64,000 nt of DNA from positions 1 through 64,000 of the forward strand of contig JAICQO010000007.1 of assembly GCA_025937835.1 (NCBI GenBank), read 5' to 3'. Of the stretch, positions 34,376 through 43,677 are shown one piece after another; positions within the stretch are counted from its first letter, which is position 1; every line of letters starts with the position of its first letter. The stretch is from Polyangiaceae bacterium. Lineage in GTDB: Bacteria > Myxococcota_A > Polyangia > Polyangiales > Polyangiaceae. A program made the translations under genes and the position numbers. Below the pieces are notes generated by a model. That model was given only the letters and a program-made list of their open reading frames with translations. It was not told where the DNA came from and did no database searches.

Positions 34376-34502
34376 CCAGGCTTTGTGAGCATCCGCCGCA
34401 AAGGCCGCAAAGACTCGCAAAGTTTTTGGGGGGTCGCACTGCGCGCCCAGCGCGTCGAAAGTAGCGACGCTGCGTAACTCGCCGGAGCGCGCCCCACAAC
34501 GA

Positions 34503-34535
34503 CGAACGGGCCGGACTTGAGATCCGACCCGTTCG
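34503..34535. terminator. Hairpin between convergent genes
   Basis: Stem CGAACGGG / CCCGTTCG with an inner CGGA/TCCG pairing. It lies between two converging stops (34375 and 34571) and could end transcription from both sides. Confidence 0.5.
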
Positions 34536-34570
34536 CTTGCCGTGTAGCGCGGTGAAAGCCGCGCTGGGGC

Positions 34571-35395
34571 TCAGTAGAACGCGAAGTTGTCGACCGAGTA
34601 GTCGAAGTTCGTGCCCTTGCCGACCTGGAACTGGAAGCCGATCGCCTGGCTGGTCTGCGGCCCAGTCGTGAACATCTGGCTGGTCCAGCTTTCCTGCTTG
34701 AGATCCGCGAACGGGATCGTGAAGTCGACCCAGGTTCCGACCGTGGTGCCCATCAGCACCATGCCGAAGTTGTTGTCGCACTTGCCGAGCGCGGGGTCAC
34801 AGGTGCCGCCACGCGCGACCGGCGTCGTCTGAGCGTCGACCAGCTTCACGCGGACCGTGCCCGTCTCCGCGGTGTTGACCTTGATCGAGAACTTGATGCC
34901 CGTGAACTTGGAGATGTCCACGATGCCGGGGTTCGTGCCCTCGGGCGAGCCGCTCGGCGGGATCTTGAGGTTGAAGCCCATGCCCGCGCCCCACAGGGTG
35001 AAGCCGCTGCCCTTGGCGTTGAACACGTAAGTGCTGTTGACCGGATCGGCCGCGTCCTGGATACAAGCGAAGGTACCCATTTCGACCGGCGTGATGGTGC
35101 CCATGCCCATACCAGCGGCCATGGCCTCTGCGTTATCCGTATAGGTGAACCAGGCGATCTCCCAGCCGTTCACGGCGTCCATGTAGTAGCCGTCGTGGGC
35201 CGTCGGGTTGAGCTCGTCGCAGTTGCCGACGATCGTGCCCGTGGAGGGTGCGCCACCACCACCGCCTCCGCCTCCGCCCGTGGGCGCCGGGGGCGGCGTG
35301 TTGGGATCGTCGCCATCGTCGCCGCCGTCACAGGCGATGACCGAAAAAGAAAGCGCAGAACAGAGCGCGAGATGAATCCAGGACGAAGTTTGCAT
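34571..35395 (-). CDS. Lipoprotein with CBM11/CIA30-like beta-sandwich
   Basis: 274 residues from the ATG at 35395, with GGAAGGAA upstream. The lipobox is SVIAC (C22), followed by an Asp-rich then Gly-rich linker. The mature part is a jelly-roll of the galactose-binding/CBM11 kind: STYVFNAKGSGFTLWGAGMGF, DISKFTGIKFSIKVN, VKLVDAQTT, WVDFTIPFADLKQ and the closing strand DYSVDNFAFY. The D-x-S/A-x-(Y/F)-x-G-(I/V)-x-F pattern is shared with two other lipoproteins nearby. It probably binds glucan at the cell surface; this is inference. Confidence 0.72.
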   Translation of the reverse strand: MQTSSWIHLALCSALSFSVIACDGGDDGDDPNTPPPAPTGGGGGGGGGAPSTGTIVGNCDELNPTAHDGYYMDAVNGWEIAWFTYTDNAEAMAAGMGMGTITPVEMGTFACIQDAADPVNSTYVFNAKGSGFTLWGAGMGFNLKIPPSGSPEGTNPGIVDISKFTGIKFSIKVNTAETGTVRVKLVDAQTTPVARGGTCDPALGKCDNNFGMVLMGTTVGTWVDFTIPFADLKQESWTSQMFTTGPQTSQAIGFQFQVGKGTNFDYSVDNFAFY

Positions 35396-35800
35396 GTGGC
35401 GGTTCCTTCCAATTCGGAGCAAAGCTAGATACGCGCCGCGTCCGCGGCCACGAAAAGGTATGGTGCACGAACGGGGGTCATTGAGACCGGCACGGGAGTC
35501 TGTCCCAAGGGCCCGGCGCATGCAACGGGGTCGAGGGCAGCAAACTGTTTGGCACATCGTGTGAGATCGGTTCCACATCGCTCGTGCCGCGGCGGGGGCC
35601 TTGCGGCGGCGCGTCAGAGTTAGGGCGTCTGCCTATCCTCAGCAGTCCCCGCGGGCGTTTCGCTGTTTTTTCTTCGGATCGAAACCGGCGCGAGCGTACA
35701 TGGGGGCGAGCTGATGGAGCGTTTCTGGATGAAAATCCCGGGCTTCTGCGGTAAGCAGGCGACCCGAGACGGCGACGTCCCGAGCGCCGAGGAGTAACCA
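35396..35800. promoter_or_regulatory. Divergent promoter region of two carbohydrate-binding lipoprotein genes
   Basis: No gene is seen in these 405 bases. They separate two divergently transcribed related lipoprotein genes and should hold both promoters. An imperfect dyad at 35551-35588 begins GGCAC and ends GTGCC, with TGTG-N10-CACA inside at 35560-35577. A paralogous pair sharing one control region would allow joint regulation. Confidence 0.4.
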
Positions 35801-36523
35801 ATGACCGACTTTCGCAGTGTTTGGGTAGTGATGTCTCTTTCGGCGCTCGCCTTCGCGGGCTGCAAGCCGAAGATCGATCCGCTGTCTTCCGCCACGCAGG
35901 AGATGCCCGAGGGCAAGGCTTGCGGGCCCGAGGGCGTGATCTCCGACGGCGAGAACAGCCCGAACCAGGTGAACGTGGTCGGGGGCCGCGGTGGCTACTG
36001 GTACACCTTCGCCGACGACGGCTCGACCATCACCCCGCTCACGGGCAAGAAGGGCGGCACCTTCGCGATGGAACCGGGCGGCGCCAACGGCACCAAGATG
36101 GCGGCGCACATGAAGGGCACCGTCGGCGGCGCGGACATCGTCTACGCCGGCATGGGCTTGAACTTCGTCGATCCGAAGGGTCAGTACGACGCCTCGGCGT
36201 ACCAGGGCATTTCCTTCTGGGGCAAGAAGGGCCCGGGCTCGTCCGGCAACCTGCGCCTCAAGGTGCCGGACGTCGCGACCGAGCCGGACGGCGGCATGTG
36301 CTCGGAGTGCTTCAACGACTTCGGCGCGGACCTCACCTTCGCCGAGAACTGGCAGAAGTTCACGATCCCGTTCAGCGCCATGAAGCAGCTGAAGGGCTGG
36401 GGTAACCCGCACACCAGCGGCATCGACAAGAGCAAGCTCTACGGCATCCAGTTCCAGGTGAACGAGAAGAACGCGGCGTTCGATATCTGGGTCGACGAGA
36501 TCCAGTTCACCGGCTGTCCGTAA
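35801..36523 (+). CDS. Lipoprotein with CBM11/CIA30-like beta-sandwich
   Basis: 240 residues. The lipobox is AFAGC (C21). It lacks the Gly-rich linker of its relatives. The sandwich shows YWYTFADDGSTI, the strand-turn DASAYQGISFWGKKG, LRLKVPDV, a CSECFNDFG loop with two cysteines, WQKFTIPFSAMKQ and the final strand FDIWVDEIQFTGC. These correspond one by one to segments of the lipoproteins at 34571 and 40605. It lies 148 bases ahead of the cellobiose phosphorylase gene and is the best candidate for a surface cello-oligosaccharide binder. Confidence 0.75.
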   Translation: MTDFRSVWVVMSLSALAFAGCKPKIDPLSSATQEMPEGKACGPEGVISDGENSPNQVNVVGGRGGYWYTFADDGSTITPLTGKKGGTFAMEPGGANGTKMAAHMKGTVGGADIVYAGMGLNFVDPKGQYDASAYQGISFWGKKGPGSSGNLRLKVPDVATEPDGGMCSECFNDFGADLTFAENWQKFTIPFSAMKQLKGWGNPHTSGIDKSKLYGIQFQVNEKNAAFDIWVDEIQFTGCP

Positions 36524-36548
36524 GCGTCGTCCGAAACTTTCGCGCCCG

Positions 36549-36579
36549 AGCGCGCTCACGAATCGCACGTGAGCGCGCT
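36549..36579 (+). terminator. Hairpin after the lipoprotein gene
   Basis: Perfect 12-base stem AGCGCGCTCACG / CGTGAGCGCGCT with a seven-base loop, 25 bases after the stop. It has no T tract. It may reduce read-through into the phosphorylase gene. Confidence 0.5.
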
Positions 36580-36671
36580 GCCGCGATCCCGGTTGCCGCG
36601 CATGCCTGGCGCGGGTAGAGCATCGTCCCCACAAAGGGCGAAAACCTCGCCCCGACCCAGAGAACTGAACC

Positions 36672-39095
36672 ATGCGCTTCGGCCACTTCGACGACGAAAA
36701 CCGCGAATACGTGATCACGACCCCGAAGACTCCCTACCCGTGGATCAACTACCTCGGGACGGAGAGCTTCTTCGGCTTGGTGTCGCACACCGGCGGCGGC
36801 TACTGCTTCTATCGTGACGCGCGGCTGCGCCGGCTCACGCGTTACCGCTACAACAACGTGCCGGTCGATCAGGGGGGCCGCTACTTCTACGTGGTCGACG
36901 GGGACGACTACTGGTCGCCGACGTACATGCCGGTGAAGCGCGAGCTCGACAAATTCGAGTGCCGCCACGGTCTCGGCTACACGCGGATCACGGGCTCACG
37001 CGGCGGCGTCGAGGCCGAGGCGCTCTACTTCGTGCCCTCGGGCGAGACGTGCGAGGTGCACCAGGTCACGCTGCGCAACCAGAGCGACAAGCCGAAGAAG
37101 CTCAAGCTGTTCTCGTTCGTCGAGTTCTGTCTGTGGAACGCCCACGACGACCAGACCAACTTCCAGCGCAATTTCAGCACCGGTGAGGTCGAGATCGCCG
37201 GCAGCACCATCTACCACAAGACCGAATACCGCGAGCGCCGCGACCACTACGCGTTTTACCACGTGAACCAGAAGCTCGCGGGCTTCGACACCGATCGCGA
37301 GAGCTTCCTCGGCCTGTACAACGGCTTCTCGGAGCCGGACGTGGTGGTGGCCGGCAAGGCCAAGAACTCGGTGGCCAGCGGCTGGCACCCGATCGCGTCG
37401 CACGCGCTCGAGGTCGAGCTCGCGCCCGGCGCCGAGCAAAAGTTCGTGTTCGTGCTCGGCTACGTCGAGAACCCGAAGGACCAGAAATGGGAGAAGCCGG
37501 GCATCATCGACAAGCGCCGCGCCCAGGCGCTGATCGAGCGCTTCTCGACGCCCGCCGCCGTGGACCGGGCGTTCGCGCAGATAAAGCAGCACTGGCAGGG
37601 GCTGCTCTCGAACTACCGCGTGAAATCCGGCGACGAGAAGCTCGATCGGATGGTGAACGTCTGGAATCAATACCAGTGCATGGTGACGTTCAACATGTCG
37701 CGCTCGGCCTCGTACTTCGAGTCCGGCATCGGCCGCGGCATGGGCTTCCGCGACTCGAACCAGGATCTGCTCGGCTTCGTGCATCTGGTGCCCGAGCGCG
37801 CGCGCGAGCGCATCGTCGACATCGCCTCCACGCAGTTCAAGGACGGCAGCGCGTACCACCAGTATCAGCCGCTCACGAAGCGCGGCAACAACGACATCGG
37901 CAGCGGCTTCAACGACGACCCGCTGTGGCTGATCCTCGGCGTCTCCGCCTACATCAAGGAGACCGGGGACTACTCGATCCTCGACGAGCAGGTGCCGTTC
38001 GACAACGATCCGAACGATGTGGCCACGATGCTCGAGCACTGCAAGCGCAGCTTCGATCACGTGCTCAACAACCTCGGCCCGCACGGGCTGCCTTTGATCG
38101 GGCGCGCAGACTGGAACGACTGCCTGAACCTGAACTGCTTCTCGGAGACGCCGGACGAGAGCTACCAGACCACCAACAACCGCATGGGGCGCACCGCCGA
38201 GTCGATCTTCATCGCCGGCATGTTCGTGTACATCGGACCGGAGTACGCGAAGCTGTGCGAGAGCCGCGGCCAGGTGGACGAGGCGAAGCGTGCGCGCTCC
38301 GAGATCCAGAAAATGGAGCAGGCCGTGCTGCGCGACGGCTGGGACGGCGGCTGGTTCCTGCGCGCTTACGACTTCTTCGGCAACAAGGTCGGCAGCAAGG
38401 AGTGCGAGGACGGGCAGATCTTCATCGAGCCGCAGGGCTTCTGCGTGATGGCCGGCATCGGCGTGAAGACGGGCGAGGCCAAGGCCGCGCTCGACGCGGT
38501 GAAGGAGCGGCTCGACACGCCGTGGGGCATCGTGCTCAACAACCCCGCGTACAAGGAGTACCACATCGAGCTCGGCGAGATTTCCTCGTACCCGCCCGGG
38601 TACAAGGAGAACGCCGGCATTTTCTGCCACAATAACCCCTGGATCATGATCGCCGAGACCGTGATCGGGCGGCCCGAGCGCGCGTTCGAGTACTACACGA
38701 AGATCGCGCCCGCTTACCTCGAGGACAAGAGCGAGGTGCACCGGCTCGAGCCGTACGTGTACGCGCAGATGATCGCCGGCAAAGACGCGGTCCGCCAGGG
38801 CGAGGCCAAAAACAGCTGGCTCACGGGCACCGCGGCCTGGAACTTCGTCGCGGCGAGCCAGTACCTGCTCGGCGTGCGCCCCGAGTGGGAGGGGCTGCTC
38901 GTGAAGCCGTGCATCCCGAAGTCGGTCGGTGACTTCACGGTCGAACGCCGCTGCCGCGGCGCCATCTACGAGATCCACGTCAAGAACGGCGGCGGCACCG
39001 AGCCCAGGCTCAAGGTCGACGGCAAGGCCATCGAAGGCCAGATCGTCCCCTACGCCCCGAAGGGCGCGAAGGTCCGCGTAGAAGTCGAAGTCTAA
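36672..39095 (+). CDS. cbp: Cellobiose phosphorylase (GH94)
   Basis: 807 residues, the usual length. It cleaves cellobiose with phosphate to glucose 1-phosphate and glucose in the cytoplasm. The N-terminus [18 protein letters not shown] and following [15 protein letters not shown] match clostridial cellobiose phosphorylases as I remember them. The catalytic acid is D483 in [12 protein letters not shown]. Other signatures: [52 protein letters not shown] and [12 protein letters not shown]. No signal peptide is present. Closeness to the Firmicutes enzyme suggests ancient transfer. A sugar ABC transporter follows 3 kb on. Confidence 0.95.
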   Translation: MRFGHFDDENREYVITTPKTPYPWINYLGTESFFGLVSHTGGGYCFYRDARLRRLTRYRYNNVPVDQGGRYFYVVDGDDYWSPTYMPVKRELDKFECRHGLGYTRITGSRGGVEAEALYFVPSGETCEVHQVTLRNQSDKPKKLKLFSFVEFCLWNAHDDQTNFQRNFSTGEVEIAGSTIYHKTEYRERRDHYAFYHVNQKLAGFDTDRESFLGLYNGFSEPDVVVAGKAKNSVASGWHPIASHALEVELAPGAEQKFVFVLGYVENPKDQKWEKPGIIDKRRAQALIERFSTPAAVDRAFAQIKQHWQGLLSNYRVKSGDEKLDRMVNVWNQYQCMVTFNMSRSASYFESGIGRGMGFRDSNQDLLGFVHLVPERARERIVDIASTQFKDGSAYHQYQPLTKRGNNDIGSGFNDDPLWLILGVSAYIKETGDYSILDEQVPFDNDPNDVATMLEHCKRSFDHVLNNLGPHGLPLIGRADWNDCLNLNCFSETPDESYQTTNNRMGRTAESIFIAGMFVYIGPEYAKLCESRGQVDEAKRARSEIQKMEQAVLRDGWDGGWFLRAYDFFGNKVGSKECEDGQIFIEPQGFCVMAGIGVKTGEAKAALDAVKERLDTPWGIVLNNPAYKEYHIELGEISSYPPGYKENAGIFCHNNPWIMIAETVIGRPERAFEYYTKIAPAYLEDKSEVHRLEPYVYAQMIAGKDAVRQGEAKNSWLTGTAAWNFVAASQYLLGVRPEWEGLLVKPCIPKSVGDFTVERRCRGAIYEIHVKNGGGTEPRLKVDGKAIEGQIVPYAPKGAKVRVEVEV

Positions 39096-39107
39096 CGTCT
39101 CCGCCGG

Positions 39108-39141
39108 GGATGACAGGGAGCAGCTCCGCTTCCTGTCATCC
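39108..39141. terminator. Hairpin between convergent genes
   Basis: Perfect ten-base stem GGATGACAGG / CCTGTCATCC between the phosphorylase stop (39095) and the stop of the leftward outer-membrane gene (39155). It can serve both directions. Confidence 0.55.
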
Positions 39142-39154
39142 GAACGGTTGAGCG

Positions 39155-40468
39155 TCAGATACCGAGGGCGTAGCCCACTGCCAGGGCCAGGCCGGTAGCG
39201 CTCTTGCCGAACAAGAACATCCCGCGCAGGTCTACCGTGACGCCGCCGCGCGAGCCCGCAGGGATCACCACGCCGAAACCGGGCGCGAAGAACACCTTGC
39301 CCGTGCGCCGCCAGGCGTCGAGCTTGCCGGCCTCGGCCTCGTCCTCGAAATTCTGTTGACTGTCCCAGTACTCGACGGTGCGGTGGCTGGTGAGCTCGGC
39401 GACACCGATGCCCGCCGATAGGTTCGGCCGCAGGCCCTTACGCGCGAACGGGGACGAGCCCAGAAACAACTGAGCGCGGAGCTCGGCGTGCAGCGGCAGG
39501 TACGGCGCGCCTTCGAGCGGCGTGGGCCCTCCGCCGAATGCGTAGCCGAGGCGCGCGCCGAGCAGCAGGTTGTTGCTGACGCGCCGGTCGTAGCCGATCA
39601 TCAGGCGCGTCGTCGAGCGCGACAGACCACCCTCGACGGTGTTGCCTTCCTCTTCGTAGATCGGGCCGAAGTACTCGCTGCCGCGATAGTCGAAGCAGTC
39701 GTAGGTATCGACGCCGTCGTCGCACACGCCGCTATCACCCGGGTAATAGAGAAAGTCCTGCTGTAGGGTGAGCGAGACGAAGCTGTTCCTGCGCTTGATC
39801 TTGGGCTCGCGCTCGGCTTCTTCCGCGGATTTTTCGGGCTCCTCGGGGGTGCTCGCGTCTTCGCCGATCCCGGACGAGAGCTCGCTCGAGTCTTCGCTCG
39901 AACCACTGCTCTCGGGCTCGCTCGGTTCGGACGCGGGCTCCGGGCTCTCCGGTTCGCGCTCGGGTTCCTCCGCGGGCTCGGGTTCTTTCGCGGGCTCGGG
40001 CTCTTCTCTTACCGGGGCCGGCTCCGCTGCGCGCGTGCCCTGCCCGCCGCCGGCATCCGCGAAGAGCTGCTCGAGCTCGGGCGTGGCGATGCGCTGATCG
40101 AGCTCGATGCTCGGGTCGGCCTTGACGGCCTTGGTCAGGTATTCCTTGCCCTTGTCGAGCCGGCGGAGCCCCACGATGTAGACCACACCGAGGTCGCGCA
40201 GCAGCCGCGCGCGCACGCTCTTGGAGCAGGCGTTCTTGCCGCACTTCTTGAGCGCGGCCGCCAGGCGCTTCTCCGCCACCAAGAAGTTCGAGTACAGCCG
40301 ATCCGGATCCATCACCTTGTCGGCGACGTCGTTGGCGGATGCGTCGGCTTGCGATTGTGCGCGCGCTGGCGCCGCGCACAGCAAAGCGCTCGCGAGCGAC
40401 AGGGCGAACCACGCGCGCGCAAGCCGACCGGAGGTCGGAGCTTCGACACGTACGCAGGGAGATCGCAT
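39155..40468 (-). CDS. Secreted outer-membrane protein with Glu/Pro/Ser-rich hinge
   Basis: 437 residues from the ATG at 40468; a TTG at 40483 is less likely. The signal peptide ends APARA. Residues 40-140 are helical, TPR-like (SNFLVAEKRLAAALKKCGKN...VRARLLRDLGVVYIVGL). Residues 150-230 are nearly all Glu, Pro, Ser and Ala in EPEPAEEPE-like repeats. The C-terminal 210 residues are a small beta-barrel (FVSLTLQQDFLYYPG, TTRLMIGYDRRVSNNLLLGARLGYAFGGG, final GLALAVGYALGI). This three-part build recurs in Polyangiales envelope proteins as I recall. Function is unknown. Confidence 0.7.
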   Translation of the reverse strand: MRSPCVRVEAPTSGRLARAWFALSLASALLCAAPARAQSQADASANDVADKVMDPDRLYSNFLVAEKRLAAALKKCGKNACSKSVRARLLRDLGVVYIVGLRRLDKGKEYLTKAVKADPSIELDQRIATPELEQLFADAGGGQGTRAAEPAPVREEPEPAKEPEPAEEPEREPESPEPASEPSEPESSGSSEDSSELSSGIGEDASTPEEPEKSAEEAEREPKIKRRNSFVSLTLQQDFLYYPGDSGVCDDGVDTYDCFDYRGSEYFGPIYEEEGNTVEGGLSRSTTRLMIGYDRRVSNNLLLGARLGYAFGGGPTPLEGAPYLPLHAELRAQLFLGSSPFARKGLRPNLSAGIGVAELTSHRTVEYWDSQQNFEDEAEAGKLDAWRRTGKVFFAPGFGVVIPAGSRGGVTVDLRGMFLFGKSATGLALAVGYALGI

Positions 40469-40604
40469 CACCGCTAATCCCAAATGGTGGCGCCCCGACG
40501 TTAAACACGAAGCCCGCGTTTTCGCAACGAAAGAGCGGAATCGACGAACTGCCGAATCCGCGCAAATTTCCGGGAAGGCGCGGCGTTCGGCCTCAGGCGT
40601 GGCT

Positions 40605-41675
40605 TCACTCCACGAACTTCACGTCGTCAATCCAGAGGTTCGCGGTTCCTGGCTTGGCGACCCACTGAATACCTACGATTTCCGCCGGGTCGAAGCCGTC
40701 CGGCGGTTCGAAGCCCCAGCCTTCTTGCAGAAGGTCTTCGAACACGACCGTGAAGTCCCGCCACGTGTCGTCCAGTAAGACCTCGGCGAAGAAGTGGTCG
40801 TAGCACTGCTCGTGCGAATCGGCTGCGGCGTTCTCGTCGCAGTATTCGAAGTCCGGATCGGTCCCGGGTGTCACGAACTTCACGAAAATAGTCTGTTCGC
40901 CGCTCTCGGAGCGCGCTGAAAAACCGACGGCTGAATACGCGCTCGCGTCGTACACGTCCTTCGGATCGAGCAAGTTGAAGCCGCAGCCGCACGAGTCGTC
41001 ATCGCCACCCTTCGCGGTGAAATGAACCGCGTATTCGCCGCTGCCGCCGCTGACCGCGGTCATGAAGCTCGTGGCCATCGTGTTGGTCGGCGTGGCCATG
41101 CACGTGGTCGGGCCGAACGTGGACCAATAGCCGTTCCTGCCTTGGTTCAGCCGGACGCGATTGTTCCGGTCCTCTCCGTCGTCGATCAGCTCCGGTGCGA
41201 TGGGCATTCCACCCGTCGAACTGCCACCGGTTTCGGTGCCACCGGTCGTTCCTCCGCCGCCCATCGCGGGGCTGCCGCCGCCGGGCTCGATCGCACCACC
41301 GGGGTTGTCCATGCCGCCTGTTCCGGGCTCCGCCGCGCCTCCGGGAGAGCCGGCGTCCCCGCCGGGACCGACGTCGCTGCCGCCGTTCGAGCTCGCGCTC
41401 ATGCCGCCGGTCGCGCCCGACGTGATGCCGCCGCGACCGCCCGTGCCGCCGGCGCCGCCGCCAGCGCGCGAGCCGGCCCCGCCCGTGGCAATGGTGCCGC
41501 CGCTTCCGGCGTTCGTCATCGGAACGAAGGGCGCACCGCCGGTCGAAACGCGACCGCCGGTCGGCGCTGGCTCGCTCTCGTCGGGGCCGGCCAGGTCGGA
41601 CTCATCGTAGACCTGACAAGCGTAGACGCTCAGGAAGGCCGCGGCCGTCATCGCGGCCAAGCGTCGCCGTATCAC
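40605..41675 (-). CDS. Lipoprotein with long Gly-rich linker and CBM11/CIA30-like domain
   Basis: 356 residues. The lipobox is SVYAC (C20). Residues 40-160 are a low-complexity Gly/Ser/Thr/Ala linker that would reach far from the membrane. The last 190 residues form the same sandwich as the lipoproteins at 34571 and 35801: YAVHFTAKGGDDDSCGCGFN, DASAYSAVGFSARS, IFVKFVTPG, WRDFTVVFEDLLQEGWG and NLWIDDVKFVE. It probably binds extracellular sugar. It lies on the same strand as the outer-membrane gene downstream. Confidence 0.75.
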   Translation of the reverse strand: MIRRRLAAMTAAAFLSVYACQVYDESDLAGPDESEPAPTGGRVSTGGAPFVPMTNAGSGGTIATGGAGSRAGGGAGGTGGRGGITSGATGGMSASSNGGSDVGPGGDAGSPGGAAEPGTGGMDNPGGAIEPGGGSPAMGGGGTTGGTETGGSSTGGMPIAPELIDDGEDRNNRVRLNQGRNGYWSTFGPTTCMATPTNTMATSFMTAVSGGSGEYAVHFTAKGGDDDSCGCGFNLLDPKDVYDASAYSAVGFSARSESGEQTIFVKFVTPGTDPDFEYCDENAAADSHEQCYDHFFAEVLLDDTWRDFTVVFEDLLQEGWGFEPPDGFDPAEIVGIQWVAKPGTANLWIDDVKFVE

Positions 41676-41840
41676 TCGTCGAACAATACTCGTGCCGAGG
41701 TTTCCATCAAGCGCTCTCGAGCACGCGCTTTCGAGGCCGCACGGCTACACCACAAACGCAAATAGACACTCGCACGTGAATCCGCTGCCCTTCGTCTTCG
41801 ACGACGCAGCGTGCAAGAGCGCACCTACATCGGTTCGTGC
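41676..41840. other. Short non-coding gap
   Basis: 165 bases between the end of the leftward transporter operon and the start of the leftward lipoprotein gene. It should carry the lipoprotein promoter. Nothing else is recognised. Confidence 0.3.
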
Positions 41841-42767
41841 TCAGCCCTTGACCGCACCCGAGGTGAGCCCGCTGATGAACTCCTTCTCGAGCGCAAAGAA
41901 CAAGATCGCAGGAGGAATGATCGCGACGGCCGTCCCCGCGAGGAAGACGCCGTAGTCGTTCTGATAGAGCCCGAGGTACAGGTTCAAGACGACCGGCAGC
42001 GTCAACATGTCCTGAGACTGCAGGAAGATGCTGGGCTGAAAGAACGCGTTCCACTGCGTGAGGAACGTGATCAGGCAAAACGCGGCGCTCATCGGCCGCA
42101 CCAGCGGCATCACCAGCCTCAAGTAGATCCCGAGCTCACTCGCGCCGTCGACGCGACCGGCGTCGATCATTTCGTTCGGCACCGAGACGATCGCTTGGCG
42201 GAACAAGAAAATCCCGTAAGCGCTGACGAGGCTCGGCACGACCACGCCGTGATAAGTGTTGATCAACCCGAACTTCACCATCATCTCGTAGATGGGCGCG
42301 AACAGCAGCACGGCCGGCACCATCATCGAGCCGAGCATGAAGCCCATCAGCGCGCGTTTTCCGTAGAACTCGAACTTGGCGAGCGCGTAGCCGGCGGCCG
42401 AGCACAACACCAGCTGCACCACCGTGACTGCGCTGGCGAAGAACACCGAGTTCAGCACGTACTGCCAGAAGAAGACCTTGCCCTGGACGGTGTCCTCGCC
42501 CTTGAACAAGCGCCGGAAGTTGTCGAGGTTCAGCGTCGTGTCCCAGGTCGAGGGCGGCGGCAGGAACACGTACTCGTTGAGCACGGACTTGTCCTTGAAC
42601 ACCGCGCACACCAGCCAGGCGAAGGGCGCCAGCACCAGGAGCGACGCGCCGAGCAGCAGCACCCAGCGCAGGTATCGGAACGCCAGCCGCGGATCTCTCG
42701 GCGAGCGCAGATAGAGCACGACGAAGCCCGCGAGGGCGATCAGCACGGCGGCGCGAAGCGGGCTCAT
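41841..42767 (-). CDS. Sugar ABC transporter permease (MalG family)
   Basis: 308 residues from the ATG at 42767, which overlaps the upstream permease stop by 4 bases. Six or more helices are seen after an extra N-terminal helix. The ATPase-docking EAA loop reads DAGRVDGASELGIYLRLVMPLVRP near 220-243, the standard form in carbohydrate permeases (EAA..DGA......I.LP). The C-terminus EKEFISGLTSGAVKG is the typical MalG end (GL..GAVKG). Third gene of the leftward transport operon. Confidence 0.93.
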   Translation of the reverse strand: MSPLRAAVLIALAGFVVLYLRSPRDPRLAFRYLRWVLLLGASLLVLAPFAWLVCAVFKDKSVLNEYVFLPPPSTWDTTLNLDNFRRLFKGEDTVQGKVFFWQYVLNSVFFASAVTVVQLVLCSAAGYALAKFEFYGKRALMGFMLGSMMVPAVLLFAPIYEMMVKFGLINTYHGVVVPSLVSAYGIFLFRQAIVSVPNEMIDAGRVDGASELGIYLRLVMPLVRPMSAAFCLITFLTQWNAFFQPSIFLQSQDMLTLPVVLNLYLGLYQNDYGVFLAGTAVAIIPPAILFFALEKEFISGLTSGAVKG

Positions 42768-43654
42768 GCGTCCTCCGTCACGCGCGAGGCGCGGATCTGC
42801 AGCATGCTCAGCACGAAGATGATCAGCGCGACGAGCCAGCCGATCGCCGAGCCGAGCCCGAGGTCCCCGGCGTTGAAGCCGACCTCGTACAGATAAGTGA
42901 CGACGGTGAGCCCGGCGTTGTCGGGACCGCGCCCGTCGCTGCTGGCGAGCAGCGCGAGCGGCAGCTCGAACAGCTGGTACGAGCCGATGATGCTGGTCAC
43001 GACCACGAACACCACCACCTGCCGCATCGAGGGCAACGTCACGTTCCAGAACACCTGAAACGGGGTCGCGCCGTCGATCCGCGCGGCTTCTTCCAGGCTC
43101 TTGTCCACGCCCTGCAGCGCCGCGAGGAAGTAGATCATGTTGAAGCCGACCCAGATCCACAGCGACGTGAGCACGATCGCGGGCATCACGAGCGCGGGGT
43201 TGCCGAGCCACTGCTCGTCGAGCCCCCAGCCGACAAGCTCGTGCAGGATGCGATTGACGAGCCCGTAGCGCGGCGTGAGCAGCACGTAAAACAGGATCCC
43301 GACGAAGATTTGCCCGACCAGATTCGGCGAGAACAACACCAGGCGCACGATGGCTTTGGCCCTGCCCTGGCTCGAGTTCAAGAGCAGCGCGAGGCCCATC
43401 GACAGCGGGAGCTGCAGGAACACCGAGAACAACGCGAACACGGTCGTGTTCCAGAGCGCCTTGTGGAACATCTCGTCTGAGAACAGGAACCGGAAATTAT
43501 CGAAGCCGACGAAGCTCTTCGAGGCGGGGCCGTTGGTCTGGTAGAACGCCAGCGTTCCCGCGTTGAACATCGGATACACGGTGAAAACCAGCGCGTACAC
43601 GAGGTACGGCAGGAGAAACCAGAGCGGCGTGAACCTGCGACTCTTGTCTTGCAT
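42764..43654 (-). CDS. Sugar ABC transporter permease (MalF family)
   Basis: 296 residues. The N-terminus RRFTPLWFLLPYLVYALVFTVYPMF is the usual first helix of sugar permeases. The EAA loop is LEEAARIDGATPFQVFWNVTLPSMR near 188-213. Six helices are seen. It pairs with the MalG-type gene by a 4-base overlap and follows the binding-protein gene by 23 bases. Confidence 0.93.
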   Translation of the reverse strand: MQDKSRRFTPLWFLLPYLVYALVFTVYPMFNAGTLAFYQTNGPASKSFVGFDNFRFLFSDEMFHKALWNTTVFALFSVFLQLPLSMGLALLLNSSQGRAKAIVRLVLFSPNLVGQIFVGILFYVLLTPRYGLVNRILHELVGWGLDEQWLGNPALVMPAIVLTSLWIWVGFNMIYFLAALQGVDKSLEEAARIDGATPFQVFWNVTLPSMRQVVVFVVVTSIIGSYQLFELPLALLASSDGRGPDNAGLTVVTYLYEVGFNAGDLGLGSAIGWLVALIIFVLSMLQIRASRVTEDA

Positions 43655-43677
43655 CGAGCTTGCGCTTCCCGCTCCCG

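Noticed and set aside
36996-38978. 660-residue open frame opposite the cellobiose phosphorylase
   Set aside because: The plus strand has an unmistakable GH94 enzyme; the antisense product has no motif.
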